A stretch of DNA of 64,000 bases from Sinorhizobium sojae CCBAU 05684 (GTDB lineage: Bacteria > Pseudomonadota > Alphaproteobacteria > Rhizobiales > Rhizobiaceae). This document shows positions 17,251-25,254 of the stretch, piece by piece (position 1 is the first letter of the stretch; each line of letters opens with the position of its first letter). The notes under the pieces are model-generated. The model had not been told where the DNA came from. It saw only the letters and a program-made list of their open reading frames with translations, and made no database searches. Location of the stretch: contig NZ_CP023068.1 in assembly GCF_002288525.1 (NCBI RefSeq), positions 1,550,001 to 1,614,000 of the forward strand, given 5' to 3'. Made by a program: the position numbers and the translations under genes.

Positions 17251-17530
17251 GTCTTCCTCCCTCTGGATCCGGTTTCGATCGGATCGCCTCATCGGCCGCT
17301 TATGTGCGGTCGTCTGCAAATAGGACTTGCACTGAGCTTCCTCCTCTCAGTAAGGGCAGGATGAGGGAGAATCTGCTGCCTGTATAGATCGTATGCGGCA
17401 ACGCGTTTGCGGGGTTTGGCACCAAAGGCTGCGTGTTTGTGCAAGACGAGCACGCCCTGTCGAGCGCTTAATGGAGCTGGCGGTCGCTGCACCCAAAGAA
17501 GCGGACGCGATCGCGGGAGGAACTGCGGAC

Positions 17531-18790
17531 ATGCCGCACCTGGCGCCGGCCGCATTGGTCGATCACTATCTTGGCATATCCCGGCTGCTTGCCGGGCAGC
17601 TCGACTTCCGCTCGGCCATCCGCGCCGTCGCGGCGGAAGTGGCGCATATCATCCCCCACGATCATCTCGACGTCTGCATTCTGATGGTCGACGGCAATTA
17701 TCACACCGCCTATGAGACCGGCATGGACACCGCATGGGGCGATGTCGCCTCGGCGCCGGTCGCCAACAGCCCGATCCGTTCCCTCCTCTGGGGCGAAGTC
17801 GATTACCTGCTGACCGACGACGCCATCCAGGATGCGCGCTTCCATTTCGAGGGCGCCTTCAAGCGGCCGATCATCGAACAATCCCTGCGCAGCCGCTTGC
17901 ATGTCCCGATGAAGGTGCAGGGCAGTATCATCGCCGCGCTCAGCTGCTCGTCCCAGACGCCCGGCATATACACGATGGAGGACATCGGCAGGGCGCGGAT
18001 CATCGCCGACCTGCTGGCACCCTATTTCTTCGCGCTCAGGGCCGCCGAACAGGCCCAGCAATCCGCCATCGTCGAGGCGGAGGCGCGTGCGCGCGAGGAA
18101 GGATTAAGGCAGGGTGCGTTGAAGTTGACCGAGGCGCTCGAACAGGAGCGCCAGCGCATCGGCATGGACCTCCACGACCAGACCCTTGCCGATCTTACGC
18201 GGCTGTCGCGCCGCATCGATCGCCTGGCTCGTGCCGGCGAGCTGAGCAACGAGGCGCTGGAACCGGTTTCCCGCGGTCTGCATCATTGCATGCAGGATTT
18301 GCGGCAGATCATCGAACAGGCAAAGCCGTCCGTTTTGCAGCTGTTCGGCCTTGCCCAGGCAATCGAAAACCACCTCGACCGGTCGGTGCGCGACAGCGGG
18401 ATGCCGATCGAGTGGGCTCTCGTCGACGAGACCGGGGGTGCTCTCGACGGCCTTGAACCCACCGTAAGCATTGCACTTTTCCGAATTGCGCAGGAGGCGA
18501 TCAACAACGCGGTCCGCCACGCCCAGCCGATGGCGATCACCGTCAGGCTTTGGCTCGAGGCAGGCGAGCTCGCAATCGAGATTTCGGACGACGGGCGCGG
18601 TCTGGCAAGAGCCCGCGGACGCATCGGCGGCGGCATCGACAATATGAAGACGCGGGCACGGCTCATTTCCGCGAAATTCGCGATCGGACCGGGTGATAGG
18701 AACCGCGGCACGCAGGTCGCTGTCCTGCTGCCGCTCGAGGAGCGCTCAGCGGAGCTGGAGCCCCAGTCAGGAGGGGAGCCACAACCATGA
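17531..18790 (+). CDS. Sensor histidine kinase (NarL/DesK type) with GAF-like input domain
   Basis: The preferred ATG at 17531 has GGAGG ten bases upstream and gives 419 residues; ATGs at 17471 and 17393 are less likely. Residues about 10-190 form a GAF-like domain with no membrane segment, so the kinase is cytosolic. The HisKA_3 phosphoacceptor box is ERQRIGMDLHDQ. The ATPase domain shows EAINNAVRHA, DDGRGL and GGIDNM. It is followed by its response regulator 14 bases later and is divergent from the sugar ABC operon, its probable target. The input ligand is unknown. Confidence 0.88.
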   Translation: MPHLAPAALVDHYLGISRLLAGQLDFRSAIRAVAAEVAHIIPHDHLDVCILMVDGNYHTAYETGMDTAWGDVASAPVANSPIRSLLWGEVDYLLTDDAIQDARFHFEGAFKRPIIEQSLRSRLHVPMKVQGSIIAALSCSSQTPGIYTMEDIGRARIIADLLAPYFFALRAAEQAQQSAIVEAEARAREEGLRQGALKLTEALEQERQRIGMDLHDQTLADLTRLSRRIDRLARAGELSNEALEPVSRGLHHCMQDLRQIIEQAKPSVLQLFGLAQAIENHLDRSVRDSGMPIEWALVDETGGALDGLEPTVSIALFRIAQEAINNAVRHAQPMAITVRLWLEAGELAIEISDDGRGLARARGRIGGGIDNMKTRARLISAKFAIGPGDRNRGTQVAVLLPLEERSAELEPQSGGEPQP

Positions 18791-18803
18791 GGGAGGATCA
18801 GCG

Positions 18804-19529
18804 ATGAAGGTACTGATCGTGGAGGACGATCCGCTTCACCGTTCGTATCTGCACGAGGCGGTCTGTGCCGCCCTTCCCGAATGCGACACCGTCATCGAGG
18901 CGGAGAACGGCATCGCCGGCGAGCAGCTTGCGCGCGATCACAAGTCGGCACACATCGTCATGGACCTGCAGATGCAGACCCGCAACGGGATCGAGGCGGC
19001 GCGCACCATCTGGAAAGAGCGCCCGGAAACGCGCATCCTCTTCTGGTCGAACTACTCCGACGAGGCCTATGTCCGTGGCGTGTCGCGCATCGTTCCGGAC
19101 GGGGCCGCCTATGGTTACGTGCTGAAGTCCGCCTCCGACGAGCGGCTGAAGCTGGCGCTTCGCTCGATTTTCGTGGAAAGCCAATGCGTGATCGACCGCG
19201 AGGTGCGCGGTTTACAGCAAAGGAGCATCGGCCACGCGAACAGCTTCACCGATTCCGAATACGAGATCCTCGTCGACATCGCGCTCGGCCTGACGGACCG
19301 GACTATTGCCAAACGCCGCAACCTGTCACTGCGCAGCGTCCAGAACCGCTTGCAGCAGCTCTACGACAAGCTCGACGTCTACCAGGCCGTCGCCGAGGAA
19401 CAATCCGACGGCCAATTCAATCTCCGCGCCCGCGCCGTGACCGTCGCTTTCCTCAGGAAGCTGCTGAACTACAGCGCCTTGGAGAAAGCCGAATCCGAGC
19501 TTCAGGAGTGGCTGCAGGAACAGAAGTGA
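18804..19529 (+). CDS. Response regulator, LuxR/NarL-type DNA-binding output
   Basis: The ATG at 18804 follows GGGAGG and gives 241 residues. The receiver domain has the acidic pocket E7-D8-D9 and phosphoacceptor D54 (VMDLQMQTRNG), with the conserved Lys in VLKSAS. The C-terminal part (about 150-200) is a LuxR-type helix-turn-helix: FTDSEYEILVDIALGLTDR followed by LSLRSVQNRLQQL. A 40-residue tail follows, longer than usual. It partners the kinase just upstream and probably controls the divergent ABC operon. Confidence 0.88.
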   Translation: MKVLIVEDDPLHRSYLHEAVCAALPECDTVIEAENGIAGEQLARDHKSAHIVMDLQMQTRNGIEAARTIWKERPETRILFWSNYSDEAYVRGVSRIVPDGAAYGYVLKSASDERLKLALRSIFVESQCVIDREVRGLQQRSIGHANSFTDSEYEILVDIALGLTDRTIAKRRNLSLRSVQNRLQQLYDKLDVYQAVAEEQSDGQFNLRARAVTVAFLRKLLNYSALEKAESELQEWLQEQK

Positions 19530-19748
19530 ACGGGACAGGATGGGCAGCATTCACCAAAAAGACGACATCATCGCGAGCTTCCATCGACCTCATCCGGGCA
19601 AGGACGCAAAGCGTCACCCGGTGTGCGATACTCGCGAGTTCCTGATGCAGGTCAGTGTAACCCCATGGAACCTTTGCGCGTCTGAATGCGCCTGAAAAGA
19701 CGCGCAAAGCTGTGATGATCGCGCAATTCCACGCGATCGCAGTGGGTG

Positions 19749-20168
19749 CTACCAGCCGAACTGGAAGGTCGTTCCCGCCTGGCCGTTGCCGTACTGCGAG
19801 ACGTTGGCGGAAGTGTTCTTGCCGAACTGGAAGATACCATAGGCGTTCTCCTTGCCGGTCTGCCGGAGCGTCGCCGAATGACCGCTGCCCTTCTGGCGGA
19901 TGATGCCCTGATTTCCGGATCCATACTGGGCTATACCGGCGGCATTATTCCAACCGCGCTGGCGGATGTTGGCGCCGTTCTTCAAGCCCTTGTACAGCGA
20001 ATAGAACTGCAGGCCCGCCCGAAGGGCACGGACGCTCCGATCACTGGACGGCGTATGGCTGAACGATACGGACCCGCCTGCGCTCGCCGGGTCAGGCAAG
20101 GCGGTCGATGCGATGAGTGCTGCGGCGAGGGCCGCCATCATGGTGTTGGTGATCCTGCTCGTCATCAT
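19749..20168 (-). CDS. Curlin-repeat protein (CsgA/CsgB-like), last gene of curli operon
   Basis: The protein has 139 residues from the ATG at 20168, starting with a signal peptide (TNTMMAALAAALIASTA). After residue 60 it carries curlin repeats with the spaced pattern Q-x-G-x-x-N/A-x-A-x(5)-Q-x-G: IRQRGWNNAAGIAQYG, IIRQKGSGHSATLRQTG, NVSQYGNGQAG. These amyloid repeats build curli-like extracellular fibres. It lies downstream of CsgH and the larger CsgA-like protein. It could be the nucleator (CsgB role) or a minor subunit; the assignment between A and B is uncertain. Confidence 0.8.
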   Translation of the reverse strand: MMTSRITNTMMAALAAALIASTALPDPASAGGSVSFSHTPSSDRSVRALRAGLQFYSLYKGLKNGANIRQRGWNNAAGIAQYGSGNQGIIRQKGSGHSATLRQTGKENAYGIFQFGKNTSANVSQYGNGQAGTTFQFGW

Positions 20169-20362
20169 TTTTCTCCTGGCACGCTGTCGTGGTAATTTTG
20201 TCTCGGCCGATACGACCATACTGCCGCGGCGACGCTGCACCGGACCGAAACCGGGCGTTCAGCCGCCGCTAACCCAGCACCGCGGCTGGCGACGCGGGTT
20301 CGCGAAAGGCAAGGCCCCGGTCTGAGGAGCCCTTACGAAATGCCGTGGGCGATCCAGACCGC

Positions 20363-20764
20363 TCAAATCGCGCCGCCAATGTGGTCGGCACACTCGATCG
20401 TCTTGCCTTCCACGGTGACCGTCAGGCTCGCATCGTAACGAGCGCCTCGGATGTCCAGCATGATCGAGCCGAGCGTCGCGGGTTTTCCCGGGCCGGCGGT
20501 GAAGTCGCCGCCCTGGTCAATGTTGGAACGACCGGATGCGCCGGCACTCTCGACGCGGAATCGGTAGGAGCCACTGACCGCCTTGTCCGCATGAACCACG
20601 CCTTCCAGGCTTGTCGTTCCGCCGCTCAGGTCGGCGCGGATTTCGCAGCGGACGGGCCCGGCCGTCGTATCGGCGTGACCTGCGCCGATCGCGATGGCGG
20701 CCGCACCGAGGCCGAAAAGCAGCGGCACGATTCGTGCGGTGAAGCGCGTACCCTTGCTGAACAT
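20363..20764 (-). CDS. csgH: CsgH-like curli assembly/anti-amyloid chaperone
   Basis: This 133-residue secreted protein has a signal peptide ending near AGHA. The mature part is a small beta-sandwich (CEIRADLSGGTTSLEGVVHA, SGSYRFRVESAG, GGDFTAGPGKPATLG) with two cysteines, matching the alphaproteobacterial CsgH/CsgC class. Such proteins stop CsgA from aggregating early in the periplasm. It sits between the two curlin-repeat genes, which supports the assignment. Confidence 0.78.
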   Translation of the reverse strand: MFSKGTRFTARIVPLLFGLGAAAIAIGAGHADTTAGPVRCEIRADLSGGTTSLEGVVHADKAVSGSYRFRVESAGASGRSNIDQGGDFTAGPGKPATLGSIMLDIRGARYDASLTVTVEGKTIECADHIGGAI

Positions 20765-20865
20765 CTCTCTTCTCCATGGTTGCCGGTGGGGGGCCGACGG
20801 GACAGTATCCCTCGGCCCACTGCTGTATGTCTCTTCAATCGATCTCGATTGGGGGCGTGTTGGCG

Positions 20866-21300
20866 TTACGGGCAGGCCTGGACAAAGGCGGCGACGTTGC
20901 CGCCGCCCGCCTGATTCACATCGGCGCGGCAGCCGTTGCCGACCTGGACGCCAGCGGCGATGTTGCCGTGGCCGTCCTGGGTGAGGATTGAGGTGTGGTT
21001 CGATCCGAACTGGCCGACGCCGGCACTATTCCGCCTGCCGCGCTGATAGACATCGGCATCGTTGTTGTAGCCATCCTGGCCGATTGCCACGAGATTGCGC
21101 CGGCCCTTCTGGTTGGCAACGGCGTTGTTGGATCGGCCCTTCTGGTGAATGCCGATCCGGTTCTTGTAGCCGGTCTGGGCGCCGCCCGCGGAATGCGCGA
21201 AGCCGTATTGCCTGATGAAGACATCGTTGGCCATGGCCGGGACCGTCGTGAAGCCGATGAGGGCGGCGATGGCGCTGGTGATGAGGAACTTGCTCTTCAT
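20866..21300 (-). CDS. CsgA-like curlin amyloid subunit
   Basis: The protein has 144 residues from the ATG at 21300, preceded by AGGAGACGG. The signal peptide is MKSKFLITSAIAALIGFTT to AMA. The mature part has about five curlin repeats, such as IRQYGFAHSAGGAQTG, IHQKGRSNNAVANQKG and IGQDGYNNDADVYQRG. It ends with a pair of cysteines (NGCRADVNQ and VQACP), unusual in curlins. It opens the curli-like operon. The secretion genes csgG, csgE and csgF are not in this window. Confidence 0.82.
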   Translation of the reverse strand: MKSKFLITSAIAALIGFTTVPAMANDVFIRQYGFAHSAGGAQTGYKNRIGIHQKGRSNNAVANQKGRRNLVAIGQDGYNNDADVYQRGRRNSAGVGQFGSNHTSILTQDGHGNIAAGVQVGNGCRADVNQAGGGNVAAFVQACP

Positions 21301-21499
21301 TTTCCGTCTCCTGGGTTTGGCGGCTGGCACCGCGTACTGACGGTCTCGTTGTAAGGAGCCGTCCTCGAACCCAGGCTGAACCGGGCATTCAGCCGTCGTT
21401 CAGCGAACCACGGCGCGAATGACGCCCGCAGGCGCGCACCGGTACCCGGCTTTTGCGTTGAGCGGCGCATCGATATCGCCCCCGGGAAGTTTCAGCTCT

Positions 21500-23335
21500 T
21501 CATGATGACGGCCGCTCGGTAGGTTGCGTTCGATCCGCGCGCTGTTCGGCCGGCCCCCGTGCGGAGAGAAGATTGTGAGCCGTGTTGACGACGCCGATAT
21601 GCGAAAAGGCTTGTGGGAAATTCCCGAGCTGCCTGCTCGCCCGAGGATCATACTGTTCCGCGAGGAGGCCGAGATCGTTGCGCAGCGAAAGCAGCCGCTC
21701 GAACAATTCGGTGGCCTCATTCGAGCGGCCCATCATGGTAAGGGCATCGGCAAGCCAGAAGCTGCAGACCAGGAACGTGCCTTCGGTACCGGAAACCCCG
21801 TCCGTCGCGTCCTCCGGGCGGTAGCGAAGAACGAGCCCGTCCTCGACCAGTTCGCGCCGGATCGCTTCGACTGTGCCGACCACACGTGCATCATCCGGCG
21901 GCAGGAACCCGGTTAACGGCACCAGCAGCAAGGATGCATCGAGCGCCGTCCCGCCGTAGTGCTGAACGAAGGATTGCATTTGCTTATTCCAGCCCTTCGA
22001 CAGGATTTCGGCCCGGATCTCCTCGCGCACGGCTTTCCACTCCTCGGCGGGCCCGGCGAGGCCGAAATCCTCCACCGCGCGCACACCGCGATCGAAAGCC
22101 ACCCAGGCCATGAGCTTGGAGTGAGTGAAGTGCCGCGGCGGGCCGCGTATTTCCCAGATGCCATGACCAGCAAGGCGCCACTGCTTCTGCAGGTCTTCGA
22201 GCAGCGCTTTCTGAAAGTTCCAGGCCTCATGGGACGGCCGAAGCTGAAATTTGCGGCCGACATGCAGGGCATCCAGCAATTCCCCGTAGACATCTATCTG
22301 GAGTTGCCCGTGAGCGCCGTTGCCAATGCGCACCGGCCTGGAACCTTCATAGCCCGGGAGCCATGGCAGTTCGATCTCGGTCAGGCGCCGCTCACCGGCG
22401 AGCCCATACATGATCTGCAGCTGGGCCGGATGGCCGGCCGCTGCGCGCAGCATCCACTCCCGCCAGGCTTTCGCCTCGTCCCGGTAGCCAGACGTTAGCA
22501 GTGCATAGAGTGTCAGCGTCGCGTCGCGTATCCAACAGTAGCGGTAGTCCCAGTTCCGCTCGCCGCCGATCTCCTCTGGCAAGGAGGTGGTGGGGGCGGC
22601 GACTATCCCTCCTGTCGGCGCAAAGGTCAGCGCCTTCAGCACGAGCAGCGACCGCGTCACCGCTTCCCGCCACGGGTGTGGCTCTTCCGTGCGGAAACTG
22701 CACCGATCGGACCAGTCGCGCCACCAGGCTTCCGTTTCGCTCAGTCGCCGTCGGGGGTCCTTGCTGCGCTCCTCGCGTCGGTGCGAAGGATGCCAGGCCA
22801 GGACGAACGGGACCGTCGCGCCGGCGCCGACGGTGAACTCGGCCGTCGTGTGAGGGTCCTCGCCGGCGAGCGAGACGGGCGTGTGCAGTTCCACGGCATC
22901 CGGGCCCGCTACCGCGCGCACCCCGAAGTCCGCCTGCTGGACCCAGGGAACGGTATTGCCGTAGCCGAAACGCAGGGTGAATTCGCAGCGCATGCGAACC
23001 CGCCCGCGGTCGCCCCTTACGAGACGCACGACATCGACATGATCCTCGTCGGTGGCGAGCGGCATGAAGTCGATGACGGTCGCCACCCCTTCCTCCGTCT
23101 CGAAGGTCGTCTCGAGGATCATCGTGCCGGCCCGGTAGCGTCGGGAGACGGACGCCTTCTCGTCGATGGGTGCTATGCGCCACCGGCCGTTTTCCGGCGT
23201 GCCGAGCAAGGCAGCGAAGCACGCGTCGGAGTCGAAGCGCGGCAGGCAAAGCCAATCGATCGAGCCGTCGCGTGCGACCAGGGCGCAGGACAGCATGTTC
23301 CCGATCAGCCCATAGTCTTCGATTGGTTTGCTCAT
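21500..23335 (-). CDS. Glycoside hydrolase family 15 protein (glucoamylase/trehalase-like)
   Basis: This 611-residue cytosolic protein has an N-terminal beta-sandwich domain (residues about 1-210) and a C-terminal (alpha/alpha)6 barrel. GH15 landmarks are GGERNWDYRYCWIRDAT, the general acid in GIWEIRG and the base region LLAEQYDP. Bacterial GH15 enzymes of this length act on trehalose or alpha-glucans. The substrate is not decided. It starts five bases after the SDR stop, so the two are co-transcribed, and the SDR could oxidise a released sugar. Confidence 0.88.
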   Translation of the reverse strand: MSKPIEDYGLIGNMLSCALVARDGSIDWLCLPRFDSDACFAALLGTPENGRWRIAPIDEKASVSRRYRAGTMILETTFETEEGVATVIDFMPLATDEDHVDVVRLVRGDRGRVRMRCEFTLRFGYGNTVPWVQQADFGVRAVAGPDAVELHTPVSLAGEDPHTTAEFTVGAGATVPFVLAWHPSHRREERSKDPRRRLSETEAWWRDWSDRCSFRTEEPHPWREAVTRSLLVLKALTFAPTGGIVAAPTTSLPEEIGGERNWDYRYCWIRDATLTLYALLTSGYRDEAKAWREWMLRAAAGHPAQLQIMYGLAGERRLTEIELPWLPGYEGSRPVRIGNGAHGQLQIDVYGELLDALHVGRKFQLRPSHEAWNFQKALLEDLQKQWRLAGHGIWEIRGPPRHFTHSKLMAWVAFDRGVRAVEDFGLAGPAEEWKAVREEIRAEILSKGWNKQMQSFVQHYGGTALDASLLLVPLTGFLPPDDARVVGTVEAIRRELVEDGLVLRYRPEDATDGVSGTEGTFLVCSFWLADALTMMGRSNEATELFERLLSLRNDLGLLAEQYDPRASRQLGNFPQAFSHIGVVNTAHNLLSARGPAEQRADRTQPTERPSS

Positions 23336-23340
23336 GGCAC

Positions 23341-24180
23341 CTAACCATTACCCCGGAATGCCGGATATAAGGCCATCCCACCATCGACGTACACGGTGGC
23401 TCCGGTCATGTAGTCCGAAAGGTCGGACGCCAGGAACAGAATCGCGTTGGCAATATCGGCCGGCTCGCCGATGCGGCCATAGGGGATAAGCTTGAGAAGA
23501 TTCGAAAGCGCTTCCGGTGTTTCCCAGGCAGGACGGTTGATGGGAGTGCGGATGGCGCCGGGCGCTATCGCATTGACGCGAATGCGGGCGGGCGCAAGCT
23601 CTTGGGCCAGGGACTGCATCAGAAGGGCGACACCTCCCTTGGATGCGGCGTAATTGGCCTCGAATGCCCAAGGAATGCGCTGGTGAACGGAACTCATGCA
23701 GATGATCTTACCGGTCGCGGCGGAGATTTCCGGTTGTGGGCCGCGCCTCAGGAACTCGCGGACCGCCTCCCGGGCGCAGAGAAACTGACCGTCGAGATTG
23801 ACTGCCATTACGCGTCGCCATTGCTCTAGCGTCATCTGATGGAAGCCGGCGCCGGACTGAATGCCGGCATTGTTGACCAGGATGTGTACGGTGCCGAATC
23901 TGCTGACCGCCTCTTCGAACATGGCCCGGACGTTGCTTTGCGAAACGTCCGCGGCAAAGGGTGCCGCCTGCCCGCCGCTAGCCCCGATCTTACCAATGAC
24001 TTCGTCCGCCAGTTCTTCGCTGCCCGGCAGGTGATTGACCACGACGGTTGCGCCGGCGCGGCCAAGCGCGAGGGCAGAGGCACGACCTAGCCCGGATGTC
24101 GCGCCGGTCACAATTGCCACCTGGCCTCCTAGGCCGAACACGGGTTGCAATGCGGTTTCTGGATTGGCGATAGAATTCAC
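23341..24180 (-). CDS. SDR-family oxidoreductase (glucose 1-dehydrogenase-like)
   Basis: The preferred GTG start at 24180 follows GGAGG by eight bases and gives 279 residues; an ATG at 24234 would add 18. Signatures are the cofactor loop GATSGLG, NNAG, the catalytic Ser in CMSSVHQ, and Tyr-Lys in NYAASKGG, with the C-terminal YMTGATVYVDGGM. Classical SDRs of this type oxidise sugars or alcohols with NAD(P). It is paired with a GH15 hydrolase, which hints at glucose oxidation after oligosaccharide cleavage. Confidence 0.88.
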   Translation of the reverse strand: MNSIANPETALQPVFGLGGQVAIVTGATSGLGRASALALGRAGATVVVNHLPGSEELADEVIGKIGASGGQAAPFAADVSQSNVRAMFEEAVSRFGTVHILVNNAGIQSGAGFHQMTLEQWRRVMAVNLDGQFLCAREAVREFLRRGPQPEISAATGKIICMSSVHQRIPWAFEANYAASKGGVALLMQSLAQELAPARIRVNAIAPGAIRTPINRPAWETPEALSNLLKLIPYGRIGEPADIANAILFLASDLSDYMTGATVYVDGGMALYPAFRGNG

Positions 24181-24647
24181 GGGGTATGCCTCCACAGCTG
24201 ACCGAACGCTAGCTCGCTCGCTTCGGTTCCGCACTTGCGCGTGAGGAGAGACAACCCCGTTTCAATGAGCGTGACGCCGGGGATAGTCAGAGAGATCGCA
24301 GCGGAAGCCATATTCGGGCGGAGGATGCGTGTGTCTGGCGACCCTCCGCCGGCGGCGCCGTTCCAAGCGCGGCAAAGAGCCAATCCGACGGACTAGGCCA
24401 ACCGGGTGATCCTCTCCGGAAACTCTATCGGCCAACAGGCCGAATGGATCGAAAGGTTTAATGAAGTCTATATCAGCGGCACGGCGCCGGCGGAAAGGAA
24501 AAGGAAGTCCCAACCTGATGCCGCACTTGGCGTCGGCGCAATCCCAGTCACTGAAGGATCGATCAACGGAGAACTTTCTCGTCCGCTTTGCCTTTCGGGC
24601 GCCGTGGACGATGACGAGAAGGGTGCCGCGATGTTGGAGGGCAAGCG
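24181..24647. other. 467-base gap with one doubtful small frame
   Basis: Between the SDR start and the next gene only one frame looks possible. It is 81 codons from a GTG at 24406 (ILSGNSIGQQAEWIERFNEV) to a TGA that overlaps the next ATG at 24648. The overlap favours coupling, but the sequence is unfamiliar and has no clear ribosome-binding site. I see no other element. Confidence 0.3.
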
Positions 24648-25004
24648 ATGAGCCTGATGGAATGGTTGTTCGGCAAGCCGGAGAATTTCAAGAGCGTGAC
24701 GGTCCTGCAGGGCAGGCCGGTTTTCACCGGGGGCACGATCAAGATGGTTCCCCGGGTGGTCGCGGTCGAACCGAAGGAAGCAGAGCCGGATATCAAGGAG
24801 GACTGGGACCGCTTTCTGTTGGGGCAGACGCTGATCGACACCCTCGTTCCCCACGCGAGGAACCCGGCCCCCTTCTCCACCCACGAATTGGGGTACTTCA
24901 CCAACCAGTGGATTGCCGCCATGTCCGAGGATGACCGGGGAGTCCTTTCCGAAATCCTCATGCGTAACAGGGGCAAACGCGACTTCAACAGGAGGAACAG
25001 ATGA
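24648..25004 (+). CDS. Conserved small protein of unknown function
   Basis: This 118-residue soluble protein has a good GGAGGG ribosome-binding site ahead of its ATG. It opens MSLMEWLFGKPENFKSVTV and ends in a basic tail (RNRGKRDFNRRNR). There is no signal peptide, membrane segment or recognised domain. Codon use looks like that of its neighbours. It may be a rhizobial lineage protein; the function is unknown. It converges with the cyclase gene across 250 bases that hold nothing recognised. Confidence 0.6.
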   Translation: MSLMEWLFGKPENFKSVTVLQGRPVFTGGTIKMVPRVVAVEPKEAEPDIKEDWDRFLLGQTLIDTLVPHARNPAPFSTHELGYFTNQWIAAMSEDDRGVLSEILMRNRGKRDFNRRNR

Positions 25005-25254
25005 GCGGATACAGAAGCTGGACAAGGGAGCTAACGAGATACAGTTGGCCGAACTGCACGGAGTGAAACTTAGCCTCTGTGGTAGCCCTCCGTTGCGCAG
25101 CAGTGTCTGACCATTTTGATGCTGGCCGGTCGCGGCGGCGCCGCAAAACGCGCCCTCCACCCCCCATTTGCCGAGACGCTTGGCTGCGCCCGCTCGTATC
25201 GGCATGAGCTGTGATCGGAGGCAAGCCGTTGCTCGCTTTTCCGGCACCAAGGGC

